Below the pieces are notes generated by a model. The model made no database searches and was not told where the DNA came from. It saw nothing but the letters and a program-made list of their open reading frames with translations. A DNA stretch of 53,659 nt, from positions 1 to 53,659 of the forward strand of contig JBAXKZ010000007.1 of the NCBI GenBank assembly GCA_037135095.1. Reading direction: 5' to 3'. Source of the DNA: CAIMZW01 sp037135095 (GTDB lineage Bacteria; Actinomycetota; Actinomycetes; Nanopelagicales; Nanopelagicaceae). Each line of letters starts with the position of its first letter. The first letter of the stretch is position 1. Shown one piece after another: positions 1-7,345 of this stretch. The position numbers were made by a program, and so were the translations under genes.

Positions 1-120
1 ATGGCCCTGCCGCCTGGAATGGGTGGCAATTCATCAGGCGGGGGCCGATCTGGCCAGACTCCGCCCAAAAAGAAGTCCAAATCAGGAAATCCGGCCAAGC
101 GGGCGGCCGAAGGCGGCTAA
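1..120 (+). CDS. ffh: Signal recognition particle protein Ffh, C-terminal end (partial)
   Basis: The frame is open from base 1 to a TAA at 118-120 and gives 39 residues. They are Gly/Ser-rich and then basic, with KKKSKSGNPAKRAA near the end. That tail is what I recall at the C terminus of actinobacterial Ffh, after the methionine-rich M domain. Ffh binds 4.5S RNA and signal sequences and delivers ribosomes to FtsY at the membrane. Its position just upstream of rpsP fits the usual ffh-rpsP-khpA-rimM-trmD order. Only the tail is present, so neither the GTPase domain nor the start can be checked. Confidence 0.8.
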   Translation: MALPPGMGGNSSGGGRSGQTPPKKKSKSGNPAKRAAEGG

Positions 121-272
121 TTTGGGTTTGACCCGCTGGGGTGGCAAGATTGGCACCCTGCTCTAGGGCCCTCTACCCCTAAGCAACAATGTCCAACATG
201 GTTAGTTAGAACTTCGACGCTCCCACTGTCGCAAGGACTCAACTATCCGAATAACTCAAGGAGAACGCCTTC

Positions 273-827
273 GTGGCTGTAAAAATTAAATTAATGCGTC
301 TTGGAAAAATTCGCACCCCGCACTACCGAATCGTTATTGCTGATTCCCGCACCGCACGAAACGGTCGCGCCATCGAAGAGATCGGTCGCTACTCACCAGG
401 GTCAGAGCCATCGCTTATTGAGGTCAACACTGAGCGCGCTCAGTACTGGCTTGGTGTCGGCGCTCAGCCAACTGAAGCTGTAGAGGTTTTACTAAAGATC
501 ACCGGCGATTGGCAAAAAGCCAAAGGTCTACCTGGCACCGAAGGCACACTTCGCGTTGCCGCAGAAAAGCCACACAAGCGTTTAGCTTACGAGGCAGCCG
601 TCAAAGAAGCCATGGATGAGCCAAAAGAGGGCGCCACGACCATGAAGAAGAAGGCCGCTGACAAACTCGCTGCCAAGAACGCACCGGCAGTTGAAGAGGT
701 AGTCGTTGAAGCAGTTGTTGAAGCTCCAGCCGAAACAGTTGTTGAAGCAGTTGTAGAAACAGTTGTTGAAGCTCCAGCCGAAACTGTTGTTGAAGCAGTT
801 GCCGTTGCAGAAAGTGCAGCTGAATAA
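273..827 (+). CDS. rpsP: 30S ribosomal protein S16
   Basis: Protein S16 of the small ribosomal subunit, needed for 30S assembly. Residues 1-85 are the S16 domain: it opens with MAVKIKLMRLG and carries the conserved RIVIADSR and IEEIGRYSP segments. The start is GTG at 273, set by AAGGAGA at 258-264. At 184 residues it is about twice the length of Escherichia coli S16. The extra part is a Lys/Ala-rich linker and then a Val/Glu/Ala tail built from a 16-residue repeat. C-terminal extensions are common on actinobacterial S16, but this perfect-looking duplication is unusual. First gene of an operon with khpA 2 bases downstream. Confidence 0.97.
   Translation: MAVKIKLMRLGKIRTPHYRIVIADSRTARNGRAIEEIGRYSPGSEPSLIEVNTERAQYWLGVGAQPTEAVEVLLKITGDWQKAKGLPGTEGTLRVAAEKPHKRLAYEAAVKEAMDEPKEGATTMKKKAADKLAAKNAPAVEEVVVEAVVEAPAETVVEAVVETVVEAPAETVVEAVAVAESAAE
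712..801 (+). repeat. 48-base imperfect direct repeat inside rpsP
   Basis: Two 42-base copies, 712-753 and 760-801, start 48 bases apart and differ at one base (CAGTTG against CTGTTG). Each encodes a Val/Glu-rich unit of the form VVEAPAETVVEAV. The period is a whole number of codons, so copy number can change without a frameshift. It lies in the dispensable tail of S16. Confidence 0.85.
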
Positions 828-829
828 GA

Positions 830-1069
830 ATGATCGATGAGGCACTAGAACACCTCGTCAAAGGGATTGTGGACAACCCTGGCGATGTAGTCATCACTGA
901 GAAGACACATCGTCGTGGGACCACCCTTGAAGTTCGGGTTCATCCAGATGACATTGGCAAAGTGATCGGCCGCAATGGTCGCACTGCGCGTGCCTTGAGG
1001 ACCGTTGTCAGCGCGATCGCTGGTCGCTCAATAAGAGTCGATCTAATCGAGGCTGACGAGGCTCGTTAA
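830..1069 (+). CDS. khpA: KH-domain RNA-binding protein KhpA
   Basis: A 79-residue single KH-domain protein. The RNA-binding GxxG loop is visible as IGRNGRTA near residues 45-52, preceded by the typical VRVHPDDIGKVIG strand-helix. KhpA binds RNA, in other bacteria together with KhpB/Jag, and affects small RNAs, cell division and envelope growth. The ATG at 830 lies 2 bases after the rpsP stop, and rimM begins 2 bases after its own stop, so it is translated within the rpsP-trmD operon. This is the usual place for khpA in Actinobacteria and Firmicutes. Confidence 0.93.
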   Translation: MIDEALEHLVKGIVDNPGDVVITEKTHRRGTTLEVRVHPDDIGKVIGRNGRTARALRTVVSAIAGRSIRVDLIEADEAR

Positions 1070-1071
1070 TA

Positions 1072-1581
1072 GTGCTTTTGGTCGTTGGCCGAATTGGCCG
1101 AGCCCATGGAGTTCTTGGCGAAGCCACAATAGAAGTTCGTACCGATCTGCCGGAAGAGCGTTTTGAGATCGGGTCAGTCTTAGTAGCTGATCCGGTCGAA
1201 CGCGGCCCATTAACAGTTAAATCAGCACGGGTTCACAATGGCACTTTGCTCCTTGGTTTTATTGGAGTTTCTGATCGCAACGATGTCGAAAAACTTCGCG
1301 ACACGGTACTTCTCGCTGAGGTCGATATCTCAGAAGGCGCCATTGACGAAGATGATTTTCATGTTTTACAACTGATCGATTGCATCGTTGTAACGCAAAC
1401 CAATGAACGAATCGGAATTGTTACAGATGTAATTCCATTACCTGGCCAGGATTTGTTGGCCGTAGCCACCGACACTGGTGAGGTCCTAATTCCTTTTGTT
1501 CGTGAAATTGTTCCGACTGTCGATGTGCTGAATAAATTGATTACCGTCATTCCACCTCCAGGATTACTCGATGATAAATAG
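1072..1581 (+). CDS. rimM: Ribosome maturation factor RimM
   Basis: RimM binds ribosomal protein S19 and helps the 3' domain of 16S rRNA to fold in the 30S subunit. The 169-residue product has the normal size. The N-terminal RimM beta-barrel opens with VVGRIGRAHGVLGE, and the C-terminal PRC-barrel (about residues 95-168) ends in the typical LIPFVREIVPTVD segment. The start is GTG at 1072. The stop lies inside the first codons of trmD (11-base overlap), which suggests coupled translation. Confidence 0.95.
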   Translation: MLLVVGRIGRAHGVLGEATIEVRTDLPEERFEIGSVLVADPVERGPLTVKSARVHNGTLLLGFIGVSDRNDVEKLRDTVLLAEVDISEGAIDEDDFHVLQLIDCIVVTQTNERIGIVTDVIPLPGQDLLAVATDTGEVLIPFVREIVPTVDVLNKLITVIPPPGLLDDK

Positions 1582-2311
1582 CGAAACGATTAAGAATCGG
1601 ATTGATATTATTTCAATTTTTCCGGAATACCTTGCTCCGCTTGAGCTTTCGTTAATTGGAAAAGCGCGTGAGGCGGAACTCTTGGAAATCGTCGTAACTG
1701 ATTTACGCGATTTCACTGCTGATATTCATCGGACGGTAGATGACACGCCGTATGGTGGTGGCGCGGGTATGGTGATGATGCCAACGATCTGGGGCGAGGC
1801 GATCGATCACATCGCAGCCAACTCTGAAGCCCAAATTCACGACTTGGTTATTCTGACACCCGCTGGCGAACTATTCACTCAGGCCAAAGCCCAAGAAATG
1901 AGTACCTGTGCACAGGTAATTTTTGCGTGTGGCCGCTACGAAGGCATCGATCAACGAGTAACTGATCATTACCGCTCCCGGTCAGAGTTTCGAGTACATG
2001 AAGTTTCAATCGGTGATTATGTACTTAATGGCGGCGAGGCGGCAGCCCTGGTCATGATCGAAGCGATTGTTCGGTTGATTCCAGGCGTAATAGGTAACCC
2101 CGCCTCCCTTGAAGAGGAGTCACATACAATCGCGCAGGATGATCTGCCCGAGGCGCTATTGGAGTACCCCACTTATACCAAGCCACCACTTTGGCGAGAA
2201 CTTGCGGTTCCCGAAGTACTTACTTCAGGCAATCATGGCCTGATTCAAAAATGGCGGCGCGAGATGGCGCTGGCACGTACGCGACGAGTCCGAGGGCTAA
2301 CTCGCGAGTAG
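1571..2311 (+). CDS. trmD: tRNA (guanine-37-N1)-methyltransferase TrmD
   Basis: TrmD methylates G37 next to the tRNA anticodon with S-adenosylmethionine and so prevents +1 frameshifting. It is a SPOUT-class knotted methyltransferase that works as a dimer. The 246-residue protein shows the TPYGGGAGMVM segment (about 59-69), GRYEGID (121-127) and the knot motif SIGDYVLNGGE (146-156). An N-terminal stretch of about 10 residues precedes the usual IDIISIFP start; I see no better downstream start. In many Actinobacteria rplS follows trmD; here the next gene is a desaturase. Confidence 0.96.
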   Translation: MINSETIKNRIDIISIFPEYLAPLELSLIGKAREAELLEIVVTDLRDFTADIHRTVDDTPYGGGAGMVMMPTIWGEAIDHIAANSEAQIHDLVILTPAGELFTQAKAQEMSTCAQVIFACGRYEGIDQRVTDHYRSRSEFRVHEVSIGDYVLNGGEAAALVMIEAIVRLIPGVIGNPASLEEESHTIAQDDLPEALLEYPTYTKPPLWRELAVPEVLTSGNHGLIQKWRREMALARTRRVRGLTRE

Positions 2312-2326
2312 CCCCCTTCGGTGGGG
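2312..2326 (+). terminator. Candidate transcript-end hairpin after trmD
   Basis: Immediately after the trmD stop, CCCCC (2312-2316), TTCG and G(T)GGGG (2321-2326) can form a short GC-rich hairpin with a UUCG-type loop. There is no U-run, so it may be a processing or attenuation site rather than a classical terminator. Confidence 0.35.
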
Positions 2327-2391
2327 TAGCGTTCCTCCTCTAAAGATCGATCAATTCTTTAACTTGAGACTGAAAGTAAGGTACTTAGCCA

Positions 2392-3360
2392 ATGGCACAA
2401 CCGAGCGAATCCGTGCAATCTCGACTTATTCGAGATTTGGAACCGGTCGTTGCCGTGGAATTAGATCGCCATCTGCGCACTACTAAGGATTGGTACCCAC
2501 ACGAGTATGTGCCCTGGAGTGAGGGGCGCACTTTCGCTGGACCACTAAATGGCGATGCCTGGGAAGCTAAAGATTCTAAATTAACTTCAATCGCGCAAGA
2601 TTCTTTAGTTTTGAATTTAATGACTGAAGATAATTTGCCTAGTTATCACACTGAAATTGCACTTTCGATGGGAAGTGACGGCGCTTGGGGCAACTGGTTG
2701 AATCGTTGGACCGCCGAAGAGGCGCGCCATAGCATCGTGATGCGCGATTATTTGATGGCTACTCGCGGCGTTGATCCTAAAGAACTTGAAGATCTGCGCA
2801 TGGCTCACATGCAAGTTGGCTACGAGACTCCCTATGTAAATGACATGCTGCACACCGTCGCTTACGTTACCTTTCAAGAACTTGCTACCAGAATTTCCCA
2901 CCGTAATACTGGGAAAATTTCTGAAGACGCAATTTGCGAGGGCATGTTGGCCCGAGTTGCCTTGGATGAAAACTTACATATGCTGTTTTATCGCAATCTT
3001 TTGGGTGCGGCGTTAGAACTTGAACCAAATGCTGCGATGCGGGCGATCACCGATGTCGTCACTAATTTTCAAATGCCAGGGGCAGGAATGCCTGGTTGGG
3101 GGCGCAAGTCGGTTCAAATCGCGCTAGCTGGAATTTATGATCTTCAGTTGCATCTAGATGACGTGGTTCAACCGGTTCTTCGCGCCTGGGATATCTTCAA
3201 TTTAGAGACCCTCTCCGGCGACGGTGCCGCGGCCCGCGATGAATTAGGTGTCTGGCTGGAAGCCGCCGCCACCGATGTTGCAACCTTCACGCAGAAGCGA
3301 GATGCCCATTTTGACCGATTGCTGGCCCGCGGTCAGAACCCAATTCGCCTACAACCCTGA
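2392..3360 (+). CDS. Acyl-ACP desaturase (di-iron, ferritin-like)
   Basis: A soluble fatty-acid desaturase that puts a double bond into an acyl chain carried on ACP (or possibly CoA), using O2 and electrons from ferredoxin. The di-iron ligands can be seen in EEARH (residues 109-113) and DENLH (192-196), with further Glu candidates at EDNLPSYH (about 79-86) and FQE (161-163). At 322 residues it matches mycobacterial DesA-type proteins. It is soluble, with no membrane segment. It stands alone on the plus strand after trmD, with a modest AAGG upstream of the ATG at 2392. It probably sets membrane fluidity. Acyl chain and position of the double bond cannot be told. Confidence 0.9.
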   Translation: MAQPSESVQSRLIRDLEPVVAVELDRHLRTTKDWYPHEYVPWSEGRTFAGPLNGDAWEAKDSKLTSIAQDSLVLNLMTEDNLPSYHTEIALSMGSDGAWGNWLNRWTAEEARHSIVMRDYLMATRGVDPKELEDLRMAHMQVGYETPYVNDMLHTVAYVTFQELATRISHRNTGKISEDAICEGMLARVALDENLHMLFYRNLLGAALELEPNAAMRAITDVVTNFQMPGAGMPGWGRKSVQIALAGIYDLQLHLDDVVQPVLRAWDIFNLETLSGDGAAARDELGVWLEAAATDVATFTQKRDAHFDRLLARGQNPIRLQP

Positions 3361-3364
3361 CTAT

Positions 3365-3412
3365 TCGGGGCTATGCCCCAATTGTCGGGCTCAAGGTTTG
3401 GGGCTACCCCGC
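3365..3412 (+). terminator. Two tandem GC-rich hairpins after the desaturase gene
   Basis: GGGGC-TAT-GCCCC (3367-3379) and GGGG-CTA-CCCC (3400-3410) are two short strong stems just 3' of the desaturase stop. Neither is followed by a U-run. They are the only clear structure in the 209-base gap before the DUF4193 gene, whose promoter must lie in the remainder. Confidence 0.4.
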
Positions 3413-3569
3413 TCCTCCAGGGGAATAATCTCGACACGCCGATGGTTAATTAGGCAGAACATGGGCGCATAGTGAATTATCCGCCCGTCGCAAGTTTTTG
3501 TTCAATCCGAACATTTACTCGAAGTAATCTAGCCCCGGCTGATTACAGAATTAGTTAGAAGGAGGTGCC

Positions 3570-3866
3570 ATGGCTACCGATTACGACACCCCGAGAAAAA
3601 CGGATGAAGAGTTACATGAAGAGTCGCTTGAAGAGCTCAAAGCTCGACGAGCTGATGCCCAATCTGGCCAAGTTGATATCGATGAAGAAGATGCTGCCGA
3701 GAATATTGAACTTCCAGGAGCCGATCTTTCAGGTGAAGAATTAACTGTTCGAGTTGTTCCAAAACAGAGCGATGAATTTACTTGTTCTCGCTGCTTCTTG
3801 GTTCATCACGTTACTCAGTTAGCAAAAGGCGAAGGCGCTAAAGCGGTCTGCAAAGATTGCGAATAA
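3570..3866 (+). CDS. DUF4193 family protein
   Basis: A 98-residue acidic protein of the actinobacterial DUF4193 family. The N-terminal two-thirds is rich in Glu and Asp. The C terminus carries CSRC and, about 20 residues later, CKDC: two CxxC pairs that would bind one zinc in a ribbon. The function is unknown. The start is certain because AAGGAGGT lies at 3559-3566, 3 bases before the ATG. It converges on the DUF3093 gene with a 3-base gap, the same head-to-head block with dut known from mycobacteria and streptomycetes. Confidence 0.92.
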   Translation: MATDYDTPRKTDEELHEESLEELKARRADAQSGQVDIDEEDAAENIELPGADLSGEELTVRVVPKQSDEFTCSRCFLVHHVTQLAKGEGAKAVCKDCE

Positions 3867-3869
3867 TTT

Positions 3870-4304
3870 TTAATCTTTAGCCAGAGCCGCCGATAGTTTG
3901 GTGGCGTTTCGGGAACTTATTAACCAGTATGGCGTTCGGTCTCGAGGATCAGAAAGCGAAATCCTGAGACCAGAATTTGCCCAAAATCGCAGCGCCAAAT
4001 AGGCGGCAGGATCAAGGTTGGGACCTCGCGCCTGCTGTAACTCTTTTGCCCGAAGCTCTGCGATCTCGTCTAAGTACTTACGCTCGATTTTTGCTCGCCC
4101 TACAAAGAGCCACTCAGGCGTTACGGAGATCTTTAGCGCGCTTGCCCGCTCAAAAATAATAAGCAAGAGAAGTTGCGCGAGCGAAATTACGATTGAGCTT
4201 TTGATTCCGAGCGCTGCCCAAACTGCCAATGATAGCGACGACGCCAAGAAGGCGAGAAATAACCATAACCAGAGCGGCCATCTGAGAATCTCCCGATATT
4301 CCAT
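3870..4304 (-). CDS. DUF3093 family membrane protein
   Basis: A 144-residue protein with two hydrophobic segments near the N terminus (about residues 9-32 and 35-50) and then a soluble domain of about 90 residues. Sequence features and position identify the actinobacterial DUF3093 family. The conserved soluble part includes the PEWLFVGRAKI region and ends near the DPRDRTPYWLISSR segment. The biochemical role is unknown. It is transcribed away from the thioesterase-dut-DUF3159 set, with its ATG at 4304 and that set beginning at 4350. The 45-base divergent gap must hold both promoters. Confidence 0.88.
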   Translation of the reverse strand: MEYREILRWPLWLWLFLAFLASSLSLAVWAALGIKSSIVISLAQLLLLIIFERASALKISVTPEWLFVGRAKIERKYLDEIAELRAKELQQARGPNLDPAAYLALRFWANSGLRISLSDPRDRTPYWLISSRNATKLSAALAKD

Positions 4305-4349
4305 AGCGCTAAGTTACGGCATTTCGTTAAGGGCATTACCCTTAGAGCC

Positions 4350-4934
4350 ATGAGTCGGATTCCGAGCACTGTGGCCCCATCGGGCTCAACTATCCCTGAA
4401 CGACACGCTAAAGCGCCGCTTCCAGGTTCAAAGATCCCTTCCCATTTCGGCCACTGTTTTGGTTGTGGCGACTTACATCCAACGGGGTTACATCTCGTGG
4501 CGCATGCTGGCGCGGGACAGAATCTCACTGCAGTTTTCACGGTTACCGAAAATCATCAGGGGGCGCCAGGGTTGGCACATGGTGGATTGCTCTCGTTAGC
4601 TTTTGATGAAGCGCTCGGTAAATTGATGTGGCTTATTCGCTCTCCAGCCGTGACTGCCAGACTTGAAACCGATTTTATTTTGCCCGTACCAATGGGATCA
4701 ACGCTGCATATCAGTGCTGAAATCACTGGACAGGTAAATCGAAAGGTCTATACCGCTGCTATTGGCCGATTAAATTCCTCGGATGGTCCTATTGCAGTTC
4801 GCGCTGCCGCTCTATTTGTAATTGTTCCGATGAAACATTTCATGGAGAATGCACCGAAAGAATATATAGCCCATGTTACGGCGCATCCGGAACTTCTGGC
4901 CTTTGTCGATCCTGATTTTGAGATCAACCCTTGA
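4350..4934 (+). CDS. PaaI-type hotdog thioesterase family protein
   Basis: A 194-residue protein with one hotdog-fold domain. The catalytic-type motif is the segment HQGAPGLAHGGLLSLAFDEA around residue 70-90, as in PaaI and related acyl-CoA thioesterases. A CFGCG segment near residue 35 precedes the fold and is typical of this subfamily. Members hydrolyse acyl-CoA or aryl-CoA esters; the substrate here is unknown. The stop overlaps the TTG start of dut by 4 bases, so the two are co-translated. The same neighbour pair occurs in other Actinobacteria. Confidence 0.85.
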   Translation: MSRIPSTVAPSGSTIPERHAKAPLPGSKIPSHFGHCFGCGDLHPTGLHLVAHAGAGQNLTAVFTVTENHQGAPGLAHGGLLSLAFDEALGKLMWLIRSPAVTARLETDFILPVPMGSTLHISAEITGQVNRKVYTAAIGRLNSSDGPIAVRAAALFVIVPMKHFMENAPKEYIAHVTAHPELLAFVDPDFEINP

Positions 4935-5371
4935 GCGTCGAGGTATTAATCACGCGTTTAGATGAGTCGATAGCGCTTCCCTTCTACGCAAAACCTGGCG
5001 ATGCCGGTGCTGACTTGACCTCGAGAATTGAAATTACTTTGCAACCGGGGGAGCGCGCCTTGGTCCCCACCGGAATTGCGATTGCGCTCCCAGATGGTTA
5101 CGCCGCCTTCGTGCATCCACGCTCGGGATTAGCAATCAAGCACGGCGTCTCTATGGTTAATACTCCCGGAACCGTGGATGCTGGGTTTCGAGGTGAACTT
5201 CAAGTAATTCTTATAAACCATGATCGCAATGATGCAATAACTTTTCACAAAGGCGATCGAATCGCACAATTGGTAATTCAAAAAGTTGAGCGCGCGCAAT
5301 TTGTTGAAGTCGAAGTTTTACCGGGATCGCATCGTGGCGATGGCGGCTTTGGATCCACGGGGGCAAATTAA
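4931..5371 (+). CDS. dut: Deoxyuridine 5'-triphosphate nucleotidohydrolase (dUTPase)
   Basis: Splits dUTP to dUMP and pyrophosphate, keeping uracil out of DNA and feeding dTMP synthesis. All five trimeric dUTPase motifs are present: DAGADLTS (24-31), PRSGLA (63-68), GTVDAGFRGEL with the catalytic Asp (80-90), GDRIAQLV (108-115) and RGDGGFGSTG (135-144). It has the normal length (146 residues). The TTG start at 4931 overlaps the thioesterase stop, and no better start exists before motif 1. The stop overlaps the next gene's ATG by one base. Confidence 0.96.
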   Translation: MSVEVLITRLDESIALPFYAKPGDAGADLTSRIEITLQPGERALVPTGIAIALPDGYAAFVHPRSGLAIKHGVSMVNTPGTVDAGFRGELQVILINHDRNDAITFHKGDRIAQLVIQKVERAQFVEVEVLPGSHRGDGGFGSTGAN

Positions 5372-5994
5372 TGAGCTATGACGGCCATCAAGAAGATAAG
5401 GCAAAGATAGTAAATGCTTTAGGCGGAACTCGTGGCTTGATTGATTCCGGTCTTCCTTCGCTCCTCTTTCTAGTAGTTTTCAACATAGCGCACAATGTAA
5501 ATACGGCGGCCATAGCGGCGCTAATACTTTCAGCCTTGTTGACACTGATGCGGTTGGTGCGGCGCGAAACTTTGCAGCATGCCATCTCGGGAATTGTTGG
5601 GATCGCCATCTGTGCATTGCTTTCTAGACACACCGGAAAGGCGGCGGATTTCTACCTCCCAGGTTTGATAACAAATGCGGTTTATAGCGTTCTGTACGCG
5701 ATCATGAATTTAATTGGGTGGCCACTCTTGGGTCTTAGTTTGGGACCACTGTTAGGCGAGAACTTGCAATGGCGCAAGAACCCACCGAGAAAGAGAGCAT
5801 ATGTTCGCGCTGGCTGGCTTTGGGTGGCCTTGTTCCTGGCTCGGTTGGCCGTTCAATATCCGCTCTATCGCGCCGGAAATCTAAATCTATTAGGTACCGC
5901 TAGGTTAGTAATGGGCTACCCATTATTTATCGCGGCTGGTTGGGGAACTTGGTTAATTTTACGAAAAGTTCCAACGGTCAAAGCAACAAACTAA
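5371..5994 (+). CDS. DUF3159 family membrane protein
   Basis: A 207-residue integral membrane protein with five or six hydrophobic segments between about residue 25 and 200. It belongs to the actinobacterial DUF3159 family, recognised from the N-terminal LGGTRGLIDSGLPSLLFL segment and the NPPRKRAYVRAGWLWVALF segment. Function is unknown. The ATG overlaps the dut stop by one base. In the mycobacterial layout I recall, a DUF3710 gene lies between dut and DUF3159; it is missing here. The 3' end overlaps the convergent trkA gene by 4 bases. Confidence 0.87.
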   Translation: MSYDGHQEDKAKIVNALGGTRGLIDSGLPSLLFLVVFNIAHNVNTAAIAALILSALLTLMRLVRRETLQHAISGIVGIAICALLSRHTGKAADFYLPGLITNAVYSVLYAIMNLIGWPLLGLSLGPLLGENLQWRKNPPRKRAYVRAGWLWVALFLARLAVQYPLYRAGNLNLLGTARLVMGYPLFIAAGWGTWLILRKVPTVKATN

Positions 5995-6650
5995 CTATCG
6001 ATAAAGCATTTCTTTATGAGGGATTCTGCTTCCGAGGTTGCAACGAAAAGCAGTTCATCGCCAGCGGCAAACATGTCGTGTTGGTGAGGCGAAATAACGC
6101 GGCCATCGCGAACAATGGCGGCAAGCGAAGCTCCTTCTGGAAGTTTGATCTCGTTGACTGTTTTGCCATTGCAGGCAGCACCATCAGGTAAGGTAATTTC
6201 AACCAGGTTTGCTTCACCGCGGCGCAGCGAGAAGAGTCGAACCACATCGCCAACACTTACGGCTTCTTCAACCAGCGCAGAAATAATTCTCGGAGTCGAC
6301 ACGGCAACATCAACGCCCCAGGAATTATCGAAAAGCCATTCATTCTTAGGATGATTTACCCGTGCTACGACGCGGGGAACTCCATACTCGCTCTTAGCCA
6401 ACAGCGAGGCAACCAAATTTACTTTGTCATCGCCCGTTGCAGCGATCATCACCTGACAGGTATCAAGTTTGGCGTTATCCAGTGCCGTGATTTCACATGC
6501 ATCGGCCATTAACCATTCGGCGTCAGGGACGCTCTCCATCTTTAACGCTTTTGGATCTCGGTCAATCAACAAGACATGATGGCCATTTTCCAAAAGCTCA
6601 CGAGCGATGGCCCGCCCCACATTTCCCGCTCCGGCAATTGCAATTCGCAT
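5991..6650 (-). CDS. trkA: TrkA family potassium uptake regulatory protein (second of a pair)
   Basis: A 219-residue cytoplasmic gating subunit for a potassium transporter. Residues 1-130 are a TrkA-N Rossmann domain starting with the GAGNVG nucleotide motif; the acidic residue of LLIDRD would bind the ribose of NAD. The rest is a TrkA-C domain. It begins directly after the stop of the other trkA gene (no gap), so the two are one operon. Adjacent single-domain TrkA pairs are called CeoB/CeoC in mycobacteria. No channel or permease subunit (TrkH/TrkG, Ktr or APC type) lies next to it here. Confidence 0.92.
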   Translation of the reverse strand: MRIAIAGAGNVGRAIARELLENGHHVLLIDRDPKALKMESVPDAEWLMADACEITALDNAKLDTCQVMIAATGDDKVNLVASLLAKSEYGVPRVVARVNHPKNEWLFDNSWGVDVAVSTPRIISALVEEAVSVGDVVRLFSLRRGEANLVEITLPDGAACNGKTVNEIKLPEGASLAAIVRDGRVISPHQHDMFAAGDELLFVATSEAESLIKKCFIDS

Positions 6651-7313
6651 TTAGTGATCCTCTGGTGATTTAGCTAGTGCAAGTTCGACGAGCGCCAGGT
6701 CACTTTCGGCGACGAGTACGTGAACTAAGTCGCCTTCTTGAAGAACGGTGTGCTCATTTGGGATTAGGCCCTCGCCGAGACGAGTTATGAATGCCACCCG
6801 AGCGGGTGTTGAAGTCTCGATTAGATGCGCGGGATTTCCGAACCAATCTGAATGCACGTGAACTTCGCAGAGCGCAATGGTTCCGCTGGCATCTCGCCAT
6901 TCAGAGCGCGAACCTTCTGGTGCCAATCGACGCATAATTTGATCGGTAGTCCAAAGCACTGTGGCAACGGTTGGAATGCCCAGACGCTGATAGATCTCGG
7001 CGCGAGCTGGGTCATAGATTCGGGCAACGACGTTCGCAACGCCGTAAGTCTCTCGGGCAACTCGAGCTGCCAGAATATTTGAGTTATCGCCATTGGAAAC
7101 CGCGGCAAAGGCATCGGCTTGTTCAATTCCAGCTTCGAGCAAGGTATCGCGATCGAAACCGACCCCAGCTACGGTACGACCGTTGAAATCGGCTCCCAAT
7201 CGGCGAAAGGCTTCACGATTTTGGTCGATAACGGCGACGGTATGGCCCGCAGCTTCAAGATCTTTAGCAAGACCCGAGCCGACTCGGCCGCAACCCATGA
7301 TGACTACGTGCAC
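6651..7313 (-). CDS. trkA: TrkA family potassium uptake regulatory protein (first of a pair)
   Basis: A 220-residue paralogue of the following gene with the same layout: TrkA-N Rossmann domain with GCGRVG and the acidic AVIDQN segment, then TrkA-C. The two proteins probably form a hetero-oligomeric gating ring that senses NAD(H) or ATP on a potassium transporter coded elsewhere. The start is GTG at 7313. Only 32 bases separate it from the divergent methyltransferase start at 7346, so the two promoters must overlap or sit inside the opposite genes. Confidence 0.92.
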   Translation of the reverse strand: MHVVIMGCGRVGSGLAKDLEAAGHTVAVIDQNREAFRRLGADFNGRTVAGVGFDRDTLLEAGIEQADAFAAVSNGDNSNILAARVARETYGVANVVARIYDPARAEIYQRLGIPTVATVLWTTDQIMRRLAPEGSRSEWRDASGTIALCEVHVHSDWFGNPAHLIETSTPARVAFITRLGEGLIPNEHTVLQEGDLVHVLVAESDLALVELALAKSPEDH

Positions 7314-7345
7314 GGGAGAGAACTTACACCCTTAGGCTCTTCCCT

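Noticed and set aside
712..801. Direct repeats as a possible CRISPR or minisatellite array
   Set aside because: Only two copies, in frame inside rpsP, with a non-unique spacer; it is a coding repeat.
582..924. Two minus-strand frames over the rpsP tail, rich in Phe/Cys/Asn or Gln/Leu
   Set aside because: Low-complexity reading of the Val/Glu repeat on the wrong strand; no start signals.
3248..3472. Plus-strand frame of 74 codons over the end of the desaturase gene
   Set aside because: It overlaps the true C terminus in another frame and reads into hairpin sequence; no domain.
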